Positions 30,702 through 39,900 of a DNA stretch of 44,968 nt are shown here, piece by piece. Origin of the DNA: Micavibrio sp. UBA7689 (GTDB taxonomy: Bacteria > Pseudomonadota > Alphaproteobacteria > Micavibrionales > Micavibrionaceae); NCBI GenBank assembly GCA_002482805.1, contig DLGR01000045.1:64966-109933 (forward strand), written 5' to 3'. Numbering within the stretch: position 1 is the first letter of the stretch; each line of letters starts with the position of its first letter. A model generated the notes under the pieces. It was not told the origin of the DNA. It did no database searches and saw only the letters and a list, made by a program, of their open reading frames with translations. The translations under genes and the position numbers were made by a program.

Positions 30702-31325
30702 ATGCCTTCTATGTTTAAAGACGCCTTTATAAAGCTGGACGCCGCGCAGTCGCAAAAGATGGTTGAGAAGCTCAACCCCCATCTCGATTTACAATTCGAG
30801 CCCGCGACGACGACGGCCATGATCCACAATCTTTCCTTTTACGAGAACCATTTTCTGGTGGAACTGGCGCGCCATGACCGCCACCCGCCGATCGTGCGCA
30901 ACGCCGTTTGCACGGACAAGGGCGCGATCACGGTTTTGAACTGGACCAACGAACCCATCCACGCGCTCAACAAGGCGGCGCCCATCCGTTTGCAAGACGA
31001 TTCCATGATGGACTATGTCCGCTTCTTCTTCACCTATGTGCGGGGCAGCCACGGGCGTTTCCTGATCATAGACTCCGTCGACGATATCGACTGGCGCGAA
31101 GAACCGGCCGTGGCGGGGCGCAAAGCTTTGGGCAAAATGATCGAGCCTTTGCATTTGAAAGAAAAGAAACCGGACGGTACGGTTGTTTTCAAAATCAGCA
31201 TCGTGTTCAAGGATTCATTGTTCGCAGCCGAAGCGCATCTGAAACCGAACGGCCAGATTTCCTTGCACAACGAAGAGCTTTTGGTCGAAGATATTCCTGT
31301 CGCGGACGATGTTTTCGGCCAGTGA
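30702..31325 (+). CDS. Hypothetical protein next to candidate origin
   Basis: A 207-aa soluble protein without recognised family. It begins with a helical part (MFKDAFIKLDAAQSQKMVEK), then shows a beta-rich middle (VCTDKGAITVLNWTNEPIHA, MDYVRFFFTYVRG) and RFLIIDSVDDIDWREEP, and later VFKISIVFKDSLFAAEAHL. No signal or membrane segment. ATG 30702 or ATG 30711 may be the start; neither has a good ribosome-binding site. Being the first gene to the right of the candidate origin, it would be on the leading strand. It is followed by a 211-base gap. Confidence 0.7.
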   Translation: MPSMFKDAFIKLDAAQSQKMVEKLNPHLDLQFEPATTTAMIHNLSFYENHFLVELARHDRHPPIVRNAVCTDKGAITVLNWTNEPIHALNKAAPIRLQDDSMMDYVRFFFTYVRGSHGRFLIIDSVDDIDWREEPAVAGRKALGKMIEPLHLKEKKPDGTVVFKISIVFKDSLFAAEAHLKPNGQISLHNEELLVEDIPVADDVFGQ

Positions 31326-31536
31326 TTGCCTCTTAGTTTCGATTCATTCAAAAAACCGCGATTTTAAATCTTTTTTAACCACGATTTTGCCGAAAGAGCC
31401 TGTAATTGCTCGATTTTCGGCCATTTTTTCACTCGTTCAGTAGGATTTGCTTAATCATTTTATCCCCATAATGGCTTTAGGGGCAGACAGAACACAATCT
31501 GTCGCAAAACATCTATTTCTAAAGCGACTTGGGGCA
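31326..31536. other. AT-rich gap, possible second part of origin region
   Basis: 211 non-coding bases, rich in A/T runs. It contains TTATCCCCA at 31460-31468, one base from the DnaA box. No promoter pair stands out. It is a weaker alternative or addition to the origin candidate at 30351-30701. Confidence 0.3.
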
Positions 31537-32862
31537 ATGAAAAAGAAATCGGACAAAAAAACCGGCACGTTTACAGGGCGTAAAAAAACGCGTCCCTGTC
31601 TGATGGCCTATACGCTGAACAACACGCAGCCTGTGATCTGCACGCTCGTGGCCGACCAGCCTTTCTTCTATATGGAAGAAGACATCATTCACGAGGATGA
31701 CGATATTCTCGGCCTTGAAGAATACGCAAATTTCGAAGAAGACCTTCTCGCGCTCAAAAAGAAAATGGATGCATATGAGAGAATGTCCAAACAATACGAG
31801 CGCGCACCGTCGCGCCGCATGGAAGAATTCTCCGCCGAAGCGATCAACATCACAGAAGCGTGCGTGACGTCAGAAACGACGTTGCTGCAGCCCGCGGACA
31901 AAATCATTTCCATCATCAATCAAAGCCGTATGGCGAAATCCTTGCTAGATTTTGCGCTGACGCATTCCGTCTATATCGTCGAGAGCGAACAAGTGGACGG
32001 TGCGCGCTACGAACAAACCAGCGGCAAGATTTATGTGCACCCGCATTTGGGTGAAATCGAACAAGCGCTTTTGACGGTGCGCGAATTGCGCCGCCACTGG
32101 CAGCACAGAAAAGGTGTTTTGATACATCCGCTGACCTTCCATCCAGACCAAGCCATTCTGATCAACCGCGCACAGACGGCGGATTTGACGATCGCGATGA
32201 TCCGCTCCGCATGGGAATTACAATTGGCCGGTGACCGCAGAGCATGGGATTACATTGAAAATTCCGCGATGTCCGATCTGGGCCGCGCGTTCGCAAGAGA
32301 AGCTTTCGTGGATTTCCGTTCGCTGGCATCCGGCAAAGCCTCTTCGGCCGTGTTCGAGACATGGTTTCTGTCCGAGCGTTGCCGCCATCAGGACAAATCC
32401 CTGATTTCCGCCATGCTGGCAGACCACCAAGGTTATGTATTTACGGGGGAAGATATTTCCCGCCATGTTTCCATAGAGTTAATTACGGCTCTGGGCGAAC
32501 AGCCTTTCGGCAAGAATTACCTGGCACCTTATGCCCAAACGATCATGGAAGACCCCATCTTTACGGAGGTCCGTGACCGTTCCAACGCCAATTTCCTATG
32601 GTTTATCAAGTTCGAGCGTAGTTTCCGCGAAACGGAACAGGCTTTGCAAAGTGATGGGGAACTCTCCGCCGATGATTCTTCGTTGGCATCACAGCAACCC
32701 ACCGCAGGCAAGCATGCTCAGAACTCCATCATTATTCCGCTCAACGCGAGCGCCAGACTTATCCACAACGGCGGACAAGGCGCAGACGGCTCATACCTTG
32801 AAGAGATGGCCGGAGGCACAAATATCATTCATGTCCGGTTCGGCAAGGGTAAGAGCGCGTAA
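31537..32862 (+). CDS. DUF6782-like protein, paralogue 1 (degenerate metallopeptidase)
   Basis: A 441-aa protein. The basic start (MKKKSDKKTGTFTGRKKTR) and acidic region to about residue 130 are unlike known domains. From about 155 the pattern fits my memory of DUF6782, a putative metallopeptidase family: strand (YVHPHLGE), a helix where members carry HExxH but here reads VRELRRHWQH, then ADLTIAMIRSAWELQLAGD, SDLGRAFAREAFVDF and VFETWF. The His to Arg change would break zinc binding. YLAPYAQTIMEDPIFTEVRD follows. The C-terminal 70 residues are low-complexity. ATG 31537 is preferred over TTG 31447 and ATG 31471. It has a paralogue directly downstream. Confidence 0.65.
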   Translation: MKKKSDKKTGTFTGRKKTRPCLMAYTLNNTQPVICTLVADQPFFYMEEDIIHEDDDILGLEEYANFEEDLLALKKKMDAYERMSKQYERAPSRRMEEFSAEAINITEACVTSETTLLQPADKIISIINQSRMAKSLLDFALTHSVYIVESEQVDGARYEQTSGKIYVHPHLGEIEQALLTVRELRRHWQHRKGVLIHPLTFHPDQAILINRAQTADLTIAMIRSAWELQLAGDRRAWDYIENSAMSDLGRAFAREAFVDFRSLASGKASSAVFETWFLSERCRHQDKSLISAMLADHQGYVFTGEDISRHVSIELITALGEQPFGKNYLAPYAQTIMEDPIFTEVRDRSNANFLWFIKFERSFRETEQALQSDGELSADDSSLASQQPTAGKHAQNSIIIPLNASARLIHNGGQGADGSYLEEMAGGTNIIHVRFGKGKSA

Positions 32863-32941
32863 GGAATTCGTGTTTGCCGGGTCGGCATCAGGCCCGTTCG
32901 CAGACCAAGAAGTTTTAGAGTGTGTGTACACGGAGTGTGAC

Positions 32942-33988
32942 GTGAGATCCGATCGTTTCGAACGAAAAGGACCAAATTTAAAAAGCCGCAAACTTCCAGA
33001 AAATGTGGTCATTTCCCGTTCGCGTCTTGCGGATGACAACGGCACGTTTTTAGAGCCTGTTCTGCTGGGTGCCATCAACGCATGCGGCATAGACCTTGAA
33101 AAATTTCCCTATGCTTTTGAAACCGATACGGATGTCCTCGACTGGCTCTGCGCCATGACGCATGAATCGCCGACCGCCAGATCGATTATGATAGAAGCAC
33201 AAATGGATGGTTGGGCCGTGTGCCTTGACGATCTGGGCAATCAATCTTTTTCCATCGATGATGAGGCGCATTGCATATCGCTCGGCCATTTCGGATTTAC
33301 CGCGAACGCGCTGGGCCGTTCCGCGCACTATCGAAATTTGATGTTTGTCAGCTTTGTAAAGGCTTTGCGCGAAATCTGGCACGAACGCGAGGGTCATGAT
33401 TTCAGAGACACGCACAGAGCCGAGGCGGTTTTGATGCTGGAGCGGGCACGCGCGGCAGATCTTGATACCATTGCAATACTCACGGCGTGGGAATTGCGCG
33501 GCGCAGGGTACGGAGATGCATGGAGATATATGCTGGGTTCCGAAGAAGGCGACATGGCTATGATCTTTACCCGCGCTATCGAAAAAGACCCCGCAGGTTT
33601 TTATGATGGTTCCGTCCTCGCGCGCACCTTCTGCCAATGGTATGGTGATGAAAGCCGCGTGGCATCATGCGATCATGACATTTTGGAGCAAATGGATATT
33701 CTCGTGCACGATGCGCAGGGCGCGCAGGTGTTCGGCACCAGCCCGATGAACGCCAAAGACGTTGAAAAACTCTCACGCCTACCTGCGACAAGGTCCTATC
33801 TTGAAGGCATGGGCCGCAATATATGCACGGACCCGTACTTTGTTTCCATGCATGATGCGATCAACGAAAGCCATCTCTTCCAGATCGTCTACGATTCCAA
33901 GGTCGTGATGGTCGAAGGCGTACCGTTCAGAGACAGAAAGCTCGCCAAGCTAATTTTCCCTGTGGCTCCCGTGAAAGTTAAAGAATAA
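32942..33988 (+). CDS. DUF6782-like protein, paralogue 2 (degenerate metallopeptidase)
   Basis: A 348-aa protein that aligns by eye with the previous gene: ALREIWHEREG against ELRRHWQHRKG, RARAADLDTIAILTAWELRG against RAQTADLTIAMIRSAWELQL, MAMIFTRAIEKDP against GRAFAREAFVD, and YLEGMGRNICTDPYFVSMHD against YLAPYAQTIMEDPIFTEVRD. It too lacks HExxH (HEREGH has the wrong spacing). I chose GTG 32942 with GGAG 6 bases upstream, because the open frame further upstream overlaps the preceding gene and loses protein character. It lies 79 bases after paralogue 1, probably on the same transcript, and was likely made by tandem duplication. Confidence 0.65.
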   Translation: MRSDRFERKGPNLKSRKLPENVVISRSRLADDNGTFLEPVLLGAINACGIDLEKFPYAFETDTDVLDWLCAMTHESPTARSIMIEAQMDGWAVCLDDLGNQSFSIDDEAHCISLGHFGFTANALGRSAHYRNLMFVSFVKALREIWHEREGHDFRDTHRAEAVLMLERARAADLDTIAILTAWELRGAGYGDAWRYMLGSEEGDMAMIFTRAIEKDPAGFYDGSVLARTFCQWYGDESRVASCDHDILEQMDILVHDAQGAQVFGTSPMNAKDVEKLSRLPATRSYLEGMGRNICTDPYFVSMHDAINESHLFQIVYDSKVVMVEGVPFRDRKLAKLIFPVAPVKVKE

Positions 33989-33999
33989 CGGGCTTTCCA

Positions 34000-34015
34000 C
34001 GGCCCTTTGGGGCCG
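34000..34015 (+). terminator. Short hairpin after paralogue 2
   Basis: CGGCCC-TTTG-GGGCCG, a 6-bp GC stem between the stop at 33988 and ppsR at 34029. No T run follows, so it may be a weak terminator or an RNA structure just before ppsR translation. Confidence 0.3.
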
Positions 34016-34028
34016 CTAATATCCCCTC

Positions 34029-34898
34029 ATGATCACCAAACCCAAGCACGAACCGGTCAGGGATTTTTATCTCTACCTGATTTCCGACGCGACCGGCACG
34101 ACCCTGCAGGGGCTTGCCCGCGCCGTGTTGTCGCAGTTCGACGATATCCACCCGATCGAACGTTTTTGGCCGATGGTGCGATCGGAAACCCAGCTGGATC
34201 GCGCCATCGCCGATATCCGCGAACATCCGGGACCGGTGCTCTTTACCCTTGTCGATAAAAAGCTCAGAAAAAAACTGCACGAGGTGTGTGAAGAGGTGGA
34301 CGTACCCTGCATGCCTGTGCTCGATCCCTTGATGCGCGCAATGTCCGCTTATCTCGGCCTGCCGCTTAAAGGCGTTCCCGGGCTACAGCACGCGTTGGAC
34401 GAAGCTTACTTTAAGCGCATAGACGCCGTGGATTTTGCGCTTGATTTCGATGATGGCCAGCATATCGATGGATTGAAAGACGCCGACGTCATTCTGGTCG
34501 GCGTATCGCGCACATCGAAAACACCGACTTGCATCTTCCTGGCACGCCAAGGCGTGCGCGCCGCGAATATTCCGCTGGCATTGGAAGTACCATTTCCGAA
34601 AGAAGTGGAAGAATTGAAAGGGCCCTTATTTGTGGGCCTGACCGAAAGCCCGGAACGCTTGGTGCATTTGCGCCGCACGCGTTTGCAGGCGGGCGAGGAC
34701 GATGCGCGCTATGCCGAAAACAATTATCTGGATATTGAGCGCGTCGAAGAAGAAATGAAAATGGCGCGGCGTTTGTTTTCCAAACACGGCTGGCCCGTCA
34801 TCGACGTAACGCGTCGTTCGGTAGAGGAAACCGCGGCTGAAATTATGATCCTGTTGGAAAAACGCCGCCGCAAAAAGAAGGAAGGGGTTGACGCATGA
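34029..34898 (+). CDS. Pyruvate, phosphate dikinase regulatory protein (DUF299 kinase/phosphorylase)
   Basis: This family switches pyruvate phosphate dikinase or PEP synthase on and off by ADP-dependent phosphorylation and phosphate-dependent dephosphorylation. The 289-aa product starts with YLYLISDATGTTLQGLARAV, has the P-loop VGVSRTSKTPTCIFLA (about residues 157-172), ANIPLALEVPFPKEVEEL and VGLTESPERLVHLRRTRL. ATG 34029 is the family start. Its homologue (RP001/CC0001) is the gene on the other side of the origin from hemE in Rickettsia and Caulobacter; here three extra genes lie between it and the candidate origin. It overlaps aroE by 4 bases (ATGA). Confidence 0.95.
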   Translation: MITKPKHEPVRDFYLYLISDATGTTLQGLARAVLSQFDDIHPIERFWPMVRSETQLDRAIADIREHPGPVLFTLVDKKLRKKLHEVCEEVDVPCMPVLDPLMRAMSAYLGLPLKGVPGLQHALDEAYFKRIDAVDFALDFDDGQHIDGLKDADVILVGVSRTSKTPTCIFLARQGVRAANIPLALEVPFPKEVEELKGPLFVGLTESPERLVHLRRTRLQAGEDDARYAENNYLDIERVEEEMKMARRLFSKHGWPVIDVTRRSVEETAAEIMILLEKRRRKKKEGVDA

Positions 34899-35713
34899 GT
34901 TTTATCAAATGCGGCGTTATCGGCCACCCCATCGCACATTCCAAAAGCCCGCTTATCCACAATCATTGGATCAAGAAACACGGCTTGGAAGGCGAATACC
35001 GCGCCATCGATATCGGCCCCGACAATTTGAAGCGCGGCGTCGATAGACTAATCGAGGAGGGTTATACGGGGTTCAACATTACAGTCCCGCACAAACAGGC
35101 GATTTTTGATTTATGCAGCGAAGTGGACGAAACGGCGGAGCATATCGGCGCGGTGAACACGGTGCTCGTGCGCGACGGCAAATTGTTCGGCACCAACACC
35201 GATGCTTACGGTTTCATAGAAAATTTGAAACAAAACGCGCGGGGTATTGATTTCGGCGGCAAGATTTTCGTGCTCGGCGCGGGCGGCGCCGCAAGAGCGG
35301 TTGTATATGGCTTGATCGAAGCGGGTGCGCAGAGCGTCGTCATCACCAACCGCACGGTCGAAAAATCATGGGAGCTTTGCACCATCAATCCCAATATAGT
35401 CAAATACGTGGAATGGGATACGCGCAACGCGGAACTGGAAGGCAGCGCTCTTCTTATCAACACCACATCGCTCGGCATGAAGGGCAAGCCCGCGCTGGAA
35501 ATTGATTTGTCCGCTTTGCCCAACACCGCTGTGGTTAACGATATAGTATATGCGCCGCTCATGACGGATTTATTGACCCAAGCGCAAAGCCGCGGCAACA
35601 AAGTCGTCACGGGCATAGGAATGCTGCTCCATCAGGCGCGCCCTGCTTTCGAAAAATGGTTCGGCGTATTACCGAACGTGGATTCCGAACTGGAAAAAAA
35701 GGTGCTGGCATGA
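34895..35713 (+). CDS. aroE: Shikimate dehydrogenase
   Basis: AroE reduces 3-dehydroshikimate to shikimate with NADPH, in the aromatic amino-acid pathway. The 272-aa product shows GVIGHPIAHSKSPLIHN (substrate binding), FNITVPHKQAIFD with the catalytic Lys, IGAVNTVLVRDG, GTNTDAYGF with the catalytic Asp, and the NADPH loop VLGAGGAARAVVYGL followed by ITNRTVEK. The C-terminal GIGMLLHQARPAFEKWFG is typical. The start overlaps ppsR and the stop overlaps coaE (both ATGA), giving one tightly coupled operon. The maf gene that often sits between ppsR and aroE in this group is missing here. Confidence 0.96.
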   Translation: MSFIKCGVIGHPIAHSKSPLIHNHWIKKHGLEGEYRAIDIGPDNLKRGVDRLIEEGYTGFNITVPHKQAIFDLCSEVDETAEHIGAVNTVLVRDGKLFGTNTDAYGFIENLKQNARGIDFGGKIFVLGAGGAARAVVYGLIEAGAQSVVITNRTVEKSWELCTINPNIVKYVEWDTRNAELEGSALLINTTSLGMKGKPALEIDLSALPNTAVVNDIVYAPLMTDLLTQAQSRGNKVVTGIGMLLHQARPAFEKWFGVLPNVDSELEKKVLA

Positions 35714-36309
35714 TTGTGCTGGGGCTTACAGGTTCGATCGGAATGGGAAAATCCAAAGCGGCGGCTATGCTAAAATTCCTGCGTGTGCCCGTACACAACT
35801 CCGACCATGCTATTCATCATGCGCTATCCCCCAAGGGAGAGGCGTTTGAAGCCGTGGCCGTAATGTTTCCCGATGCTTGGGACAAAAAGAAGCGCGTGAT
35901 TGACCGTAAAAAACTCGGCGAGATCGTGTTCAATGATGTGGCGGCTTTGAAAAAACTTGAAAGCATCTTGCATCCTATGGCGCAAAAATCCCAACAGGAT
36001 TTCGTGCGCGCGATGAAGGCACGGGGGCGTAGAATAGTCGCGCTGGAGATTCCGCTTTTGTTTGAAACGGGCGCGGATAAGCGCGTGGATTATACGATTA
36101 CGGTTTCAGCGCCGCCTGCCGTGCAACGGCGTCGCGTGATGATGCGCGCCCATATGACCGAAGAAAAATTTCAAAAAATACTGGCGCGGCAAATGTCCGA
36201 TGAAGAAAAACGCAGCCGAAGCGATTTTGTGGTGCCGACAGGCATGGGCTATGCGGCAACCTTCCGCGCGCTCAAAAAAATAGTGAGGGACGTAAAATGC
36301 GTGAAATAG
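35710..36309 (+). CDS. coaE: Dephospho-CoA kinase
   Basis: CoaE phosphorylates dephospho-CoA, the last step of coenzyme A synthesis. The P-loop is at the N-terminus (MIVLGLTGSIGMGKSKAAAM, residues 1-20). Further family features are PVHNSDHAIHHAL, LESILHPMA, VALEIPLLFETG and the lid region VQRRRVMMRAHMTEEKFQKI. Length 199 is normal. I use ATG 35710, overlapping the aroE stop by 4 bases; the open frame extends upstream inside aroE without family sequence. It overlaps dnaQ by 13 bases. Confidence 0.95.
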   Translation: MIVLGLTGSIGMGKSKAAAMLKFLRVPVHNSDHAIHHALSPKGEAFEAVAVMFPDAWDKKKRVIDRKKLGEIVFNDVAALKKLESILHPMAQKSQQDFVRAMKARGRRIVALEIPLLFETGADKRVDYTITVSAPPAVQRRRVMMRAHMTEEKFQKILARQMSDEEKRSRSDFVVPTGMGYAATFRALKKIVRDVKCVK

Positions 36310-36977
36310 TGCTCGATACCGAAACGACGGGTCTCGACCCCGCCAAGGGTGACAGGCTCGTGGAGATAGGCTGCGTCGAGCTCGAAGGGCATTTGGCCAC
36401 AGGAAAAACTTATCACATTTATCTCAATCCCGAACGCGAGATTCCTGCAGAGGCCACCGCCGTGCACGGCATCACCAATGATTTCGTGAAGGACAAACCG
36501 ACCTTCGGTGAGATTGTCGGCGAGTTTTTGGATTTTATCGGCGATGCGAAGCTGGTCATTCACAACGCCGAATTCGACATGAAATTTTTAAATGCGGAAT
36601 TGAAGACGTTCGGTTTCCCATCGCTGGATCACCGCCGAGCCATCGACACCGTCAAGATCGCGCGGGAGAAATTTCCCGGAAGCCCTGCAAACCTCGACGC
36701 GCTCTGCCGCCGTTTCGGCATAGACAATTCCAACCGTACGTTGCACGGCGCACTCCTCGATTCTCAGTTGCTGGCGGAAGTTTATCTGGAATTGTTGGGC
36801 GGAAGACAGCAGGGGCTTGGGATTGCCGAAACGACAACGCGCACGCAAGGTACGACGGAGTTTAAGGAACGCCAGATGAGAGAACCGCGCAGCTTTCCCG
36901 TTTCTGATGAGGAAAAAAACAAGTTCGACGAATTCCTCGCGAAAATCAAAGACCCGCTATGGAAAAAACTATCCTGA
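36297..36977 (+). CDS. dnaQ: DNA polymerase III epsilon subunit (3'-5' proofreading exonuclease)
   Basis: DnaQ proofreads DNA in the polymerase III core. The DEDDh exonuclease motifs are all present: ExoI IVLDTETTGLDP (Asp7, Glu9), ExoII VIHNAEFDMKFLNAEL, and ExoIII RTLHGALLDSQLLAEVYLEL with the catalytic His and Asp. A short C-terminal tail (residues about 185-226) should contact the polymerase subunit. ATG 36297 lies inside the end of coaE. It ends the ppsR-aroE-coaE-dnaQ operon and converges with the giant surface-protein gene, one base between the stops. Confidence 0.96.
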   Translation: MREIVLDTETTGLDPAKGDRLVEIGCVELEGHLATGKTYHIYLNPEREIPAEATAVHGITNDFVKDKPTFGEIVGEFLDFIGDAKLVIHNAEFDMKFLNAELKTFGFPSLDHRRAIDTVKIAREKFPGSPANLDALCRRFGIDNSNRTLHGALLDSQLLAEVYLELLGGRQQGLGIAETTTRTQGTTEFKERQMREPRSFPVSDEEKNKFDEFLAKIKDPLWKKLS

Positions 36978-36978
36978 A

Positions 36979-39900
36979 TTACTCAACCAATTGTGGCGTA
37001 TCATAGACGCCGGTGGTTTCATTGTTACCCAATTGCCCCAGATAGGCTTCACCCCAACAATAAGCTTCACCGTTAACGCGCGTGCCGCATGACTGATTGG
37101 AGCCCGCCGTGATTGAAACCCAGTCATACCAATAACCTGCATCGGCCGTGTCTCTCACCTGCACGGGTCTGGCAGCATTGGTAGTATTTCCAGTTCCCAA
37201 TTGTCCCACATCGTTTGCTCCCCAGCAGTAAGCGGCACCATTGGCGCGTATACCGCATGTGTGGGCCATTCCGGCCGAAATATAGATCCAGTCTGACCAT
37301 GATGTCGGGGCTGTGGCGGCGCCGTCCAAGTCATGCACCGCTACGGGCCGCGTTGAATCTGTGGTAGTACCATTTCCCAACGTCCTGAGACCGTTTTCAC
37401 CCCAACAATAAGCCATACCGTTGGCGCGGATACCGCAGGCATAGCCTGCGCTAGTTACGTCATCATAGCCAACATCGACCATTATCCAGTCTGTAAAGCT
37501 GGTAGGAGCTGAGCCGGCGCCGTCCAAATCATGCACGGCCACAGGAACGTTGCTGTTGCCCGTTGCGCCGTTGCCGAGCGCGCCGCTGGCGCCCTGACCC
37601 CAGCAATATGCCATGCCGTTTGCACGCAAACCGCAAGCGCCACCACCACTCATGCTTTCGCGCGATACCATAAGCCAATCGGTAAAGCTGCCGCTGACCA
37701 CCACGGGCGTGTTCTGGTTGGAGTTGGCACCATTTCCGTTTTGGCCCACAGTGCCGGGTCCCCAACAGTAGGCAGTGCCGTTCGCACGCACGCCACACAT
37801 GTTGGAAACTTGAATCCAGTCGGTGTAGGGAGCCGCGTTGGCAACCCCTCTAACCGCCGTGGGTCTGGAACGGTCCGTCGTACCGGCGTTGTCGCCGATA
37901 CTTCCCGCTATGGCGTCGCCCCAGCACCATGCCGTGCCGTTGGCGCGCAGACCGCAAGCGTGTGCATCATAAATATTGCCTGTAACAGAAACCCAGTCGG
38001 TCCATCCTGTATCGGAAACGTCGCTGTGTACTGGATGCATAAAGTCTACATCACCCGTATCATCGTTGTTGCCAAGACTTCCATATAACTGTTGTCCCGT
38101 CGCCCAAAGCGTGCCGTTCGTTTTAATGGCATAAGTGGATTGAAACGCACCACTTATACTTTTGTGGAATGAAGGCAGGCGCGTTGTTTTCCACATCGGG
38201 GTGCCACCGCCACCGCTACCGTATCCGTCAATCTGGCATATATAATCGTAAGGATCGCCGCACCAGCTATCATCCCAGTAACCGCCGGAATGCAACATGC
38301 CGCAATCTTGCCCTGTCCAATCATCGGGGCCGTCGACAAGGTCCCAATCATTGTAACGTCCTCCTACGGCCGAACCGCCGATATCGCCTGACCAGAATTG
38401 CACGCCGTCCTGAGTTCCGCCTGCATATACCCAGGTTCCCTCAACCCCGAGGTCTTCCAAACCGATCCATGCATCGGTGGAGGTAAAATTGTTTTTTAGC
38501 ACATTGTTTTCGGCAGCGCTTAGAGGGGTGGCTAGGTGGCCGCCTTCCGCATTACATGCGGCTTCGGCGGTTGTAAAATCTACGCCCGTAGTTTCTTTGA
38601 AATAGCAATTTCCTGAAACGGGGTCGTTGTAATACTCATCGCCTAGCCCAGTACAATCTGCCGGCAACCCGTATGTACATGAGCCCGTCCCGCCGGTGCA
38701 GGCGTAGATCTGCTGGATATCGGACGCGCTCAGCGCACGATCATACATGCGTAAATCGTCTAGATTGCCATCCACAAAGCCGGTCCACGGACCATCATCA
38801 CGTCCGCTGATCCATGTGCTCCATCCCCCCATTTTGGGCGGGTTGTTCCCGCTATATCCTCCAACCCATGCGCCGGGGACTTCCTGGCCGTCCACATATA
38901 ATTTCATAGAAGCACCATCGCCATAAGTGTAACTAACGGCGTAGTGGGTCCAAACATTTTGCTGATAGACGTCGGCCGTGCTCCGGTAAAATCTCCACTG
39001 ATCGCCGGTATCTATATAGATAAATTCCAATTTGTTGTTCCACAAACGGAATCGATAGCCGAACTCACCATCCCCAGCCGGCTGGTCCAGGATAAATTCA
39101 CGTCCATCGCTCCAGTCCGGCATTTCCATACGGTTCCAAACGGAAATGGTAAGACTGTCGGTGGGGCCAAAAATGATAGGGTCTATATCGTCGATGTATT
39201 CAAAATCCATTAAAAGCGAGGTGCCGTCTTGCCCTGCATCCGATGTAACGGCCTTAGGTGCATTGCTTGATCCGTCGCGTAGAGTGCCATCAAAATCGCC
39301 GCTACTGGCTTCTGAACCAGAATCGACAATCGTTGTTCCGGCAGTTTCATCCAGTTTCCAGTGGTGAATCAGGCCATCTGTCGGGGCCGTTCCGCCCCCG
39401 CCGCCTCCAGCACCGCCGGCACCGCCGAGATTGACCCATTCGGTCCCATCGCAATATTGATAGCTGCCACTCACATAACGGATCGCGCCGTCCCGTCCCG
39501 TGGCGCAGTAACTTTCCGCGCCGAATTTAACGCCGCCCGCCACTTCCATTTTCACTGCAGGTGATGCCGTCCCCACACCCACTCTGCCTGTTGATGTGAT
39601 GGCGATGTCGGGATCGATCGCGTTGAGCCAGTTGGTGGCAGGCACGATGTCACGACCGATTTCGAAATTGTTTGTCGCGTGATCCACGCCCATCGTGTAG
39701 GCCTTGGGGCCCCCCGAATCTGTGATCCCCATTGTAAAATTATAAATTGAAGTTATCTGTTGATCCGTCAACTTGGTGTTATAAACACGAATCTCCTCGA
39801 GTAGCCCGTCGAGATAGGGCTCCCCAGTCTCGCGACCCACATAAATAGGTAGAGCCGATGTTTGCCACCAGGCGGTGCTGGGGCTATTCCATTCCGTGTA

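Noticed and set aside
33380..33402. HEREGH in DUF6782-like paralogue 2 as a zinc HExxH motif
   Set aside because: The two His are separated by one residue too many for HExxH, and the paralogue lacks an equivalent.
37000..38150. Regular DNA-level repetition at the end of the giant gene, considered as a CRISPR-like array
   Set aside because: The repeats are degenerate, in frame and encode RCC1 units (CGIRANGxAYCWG); there are no constant repeats with unique spacers.
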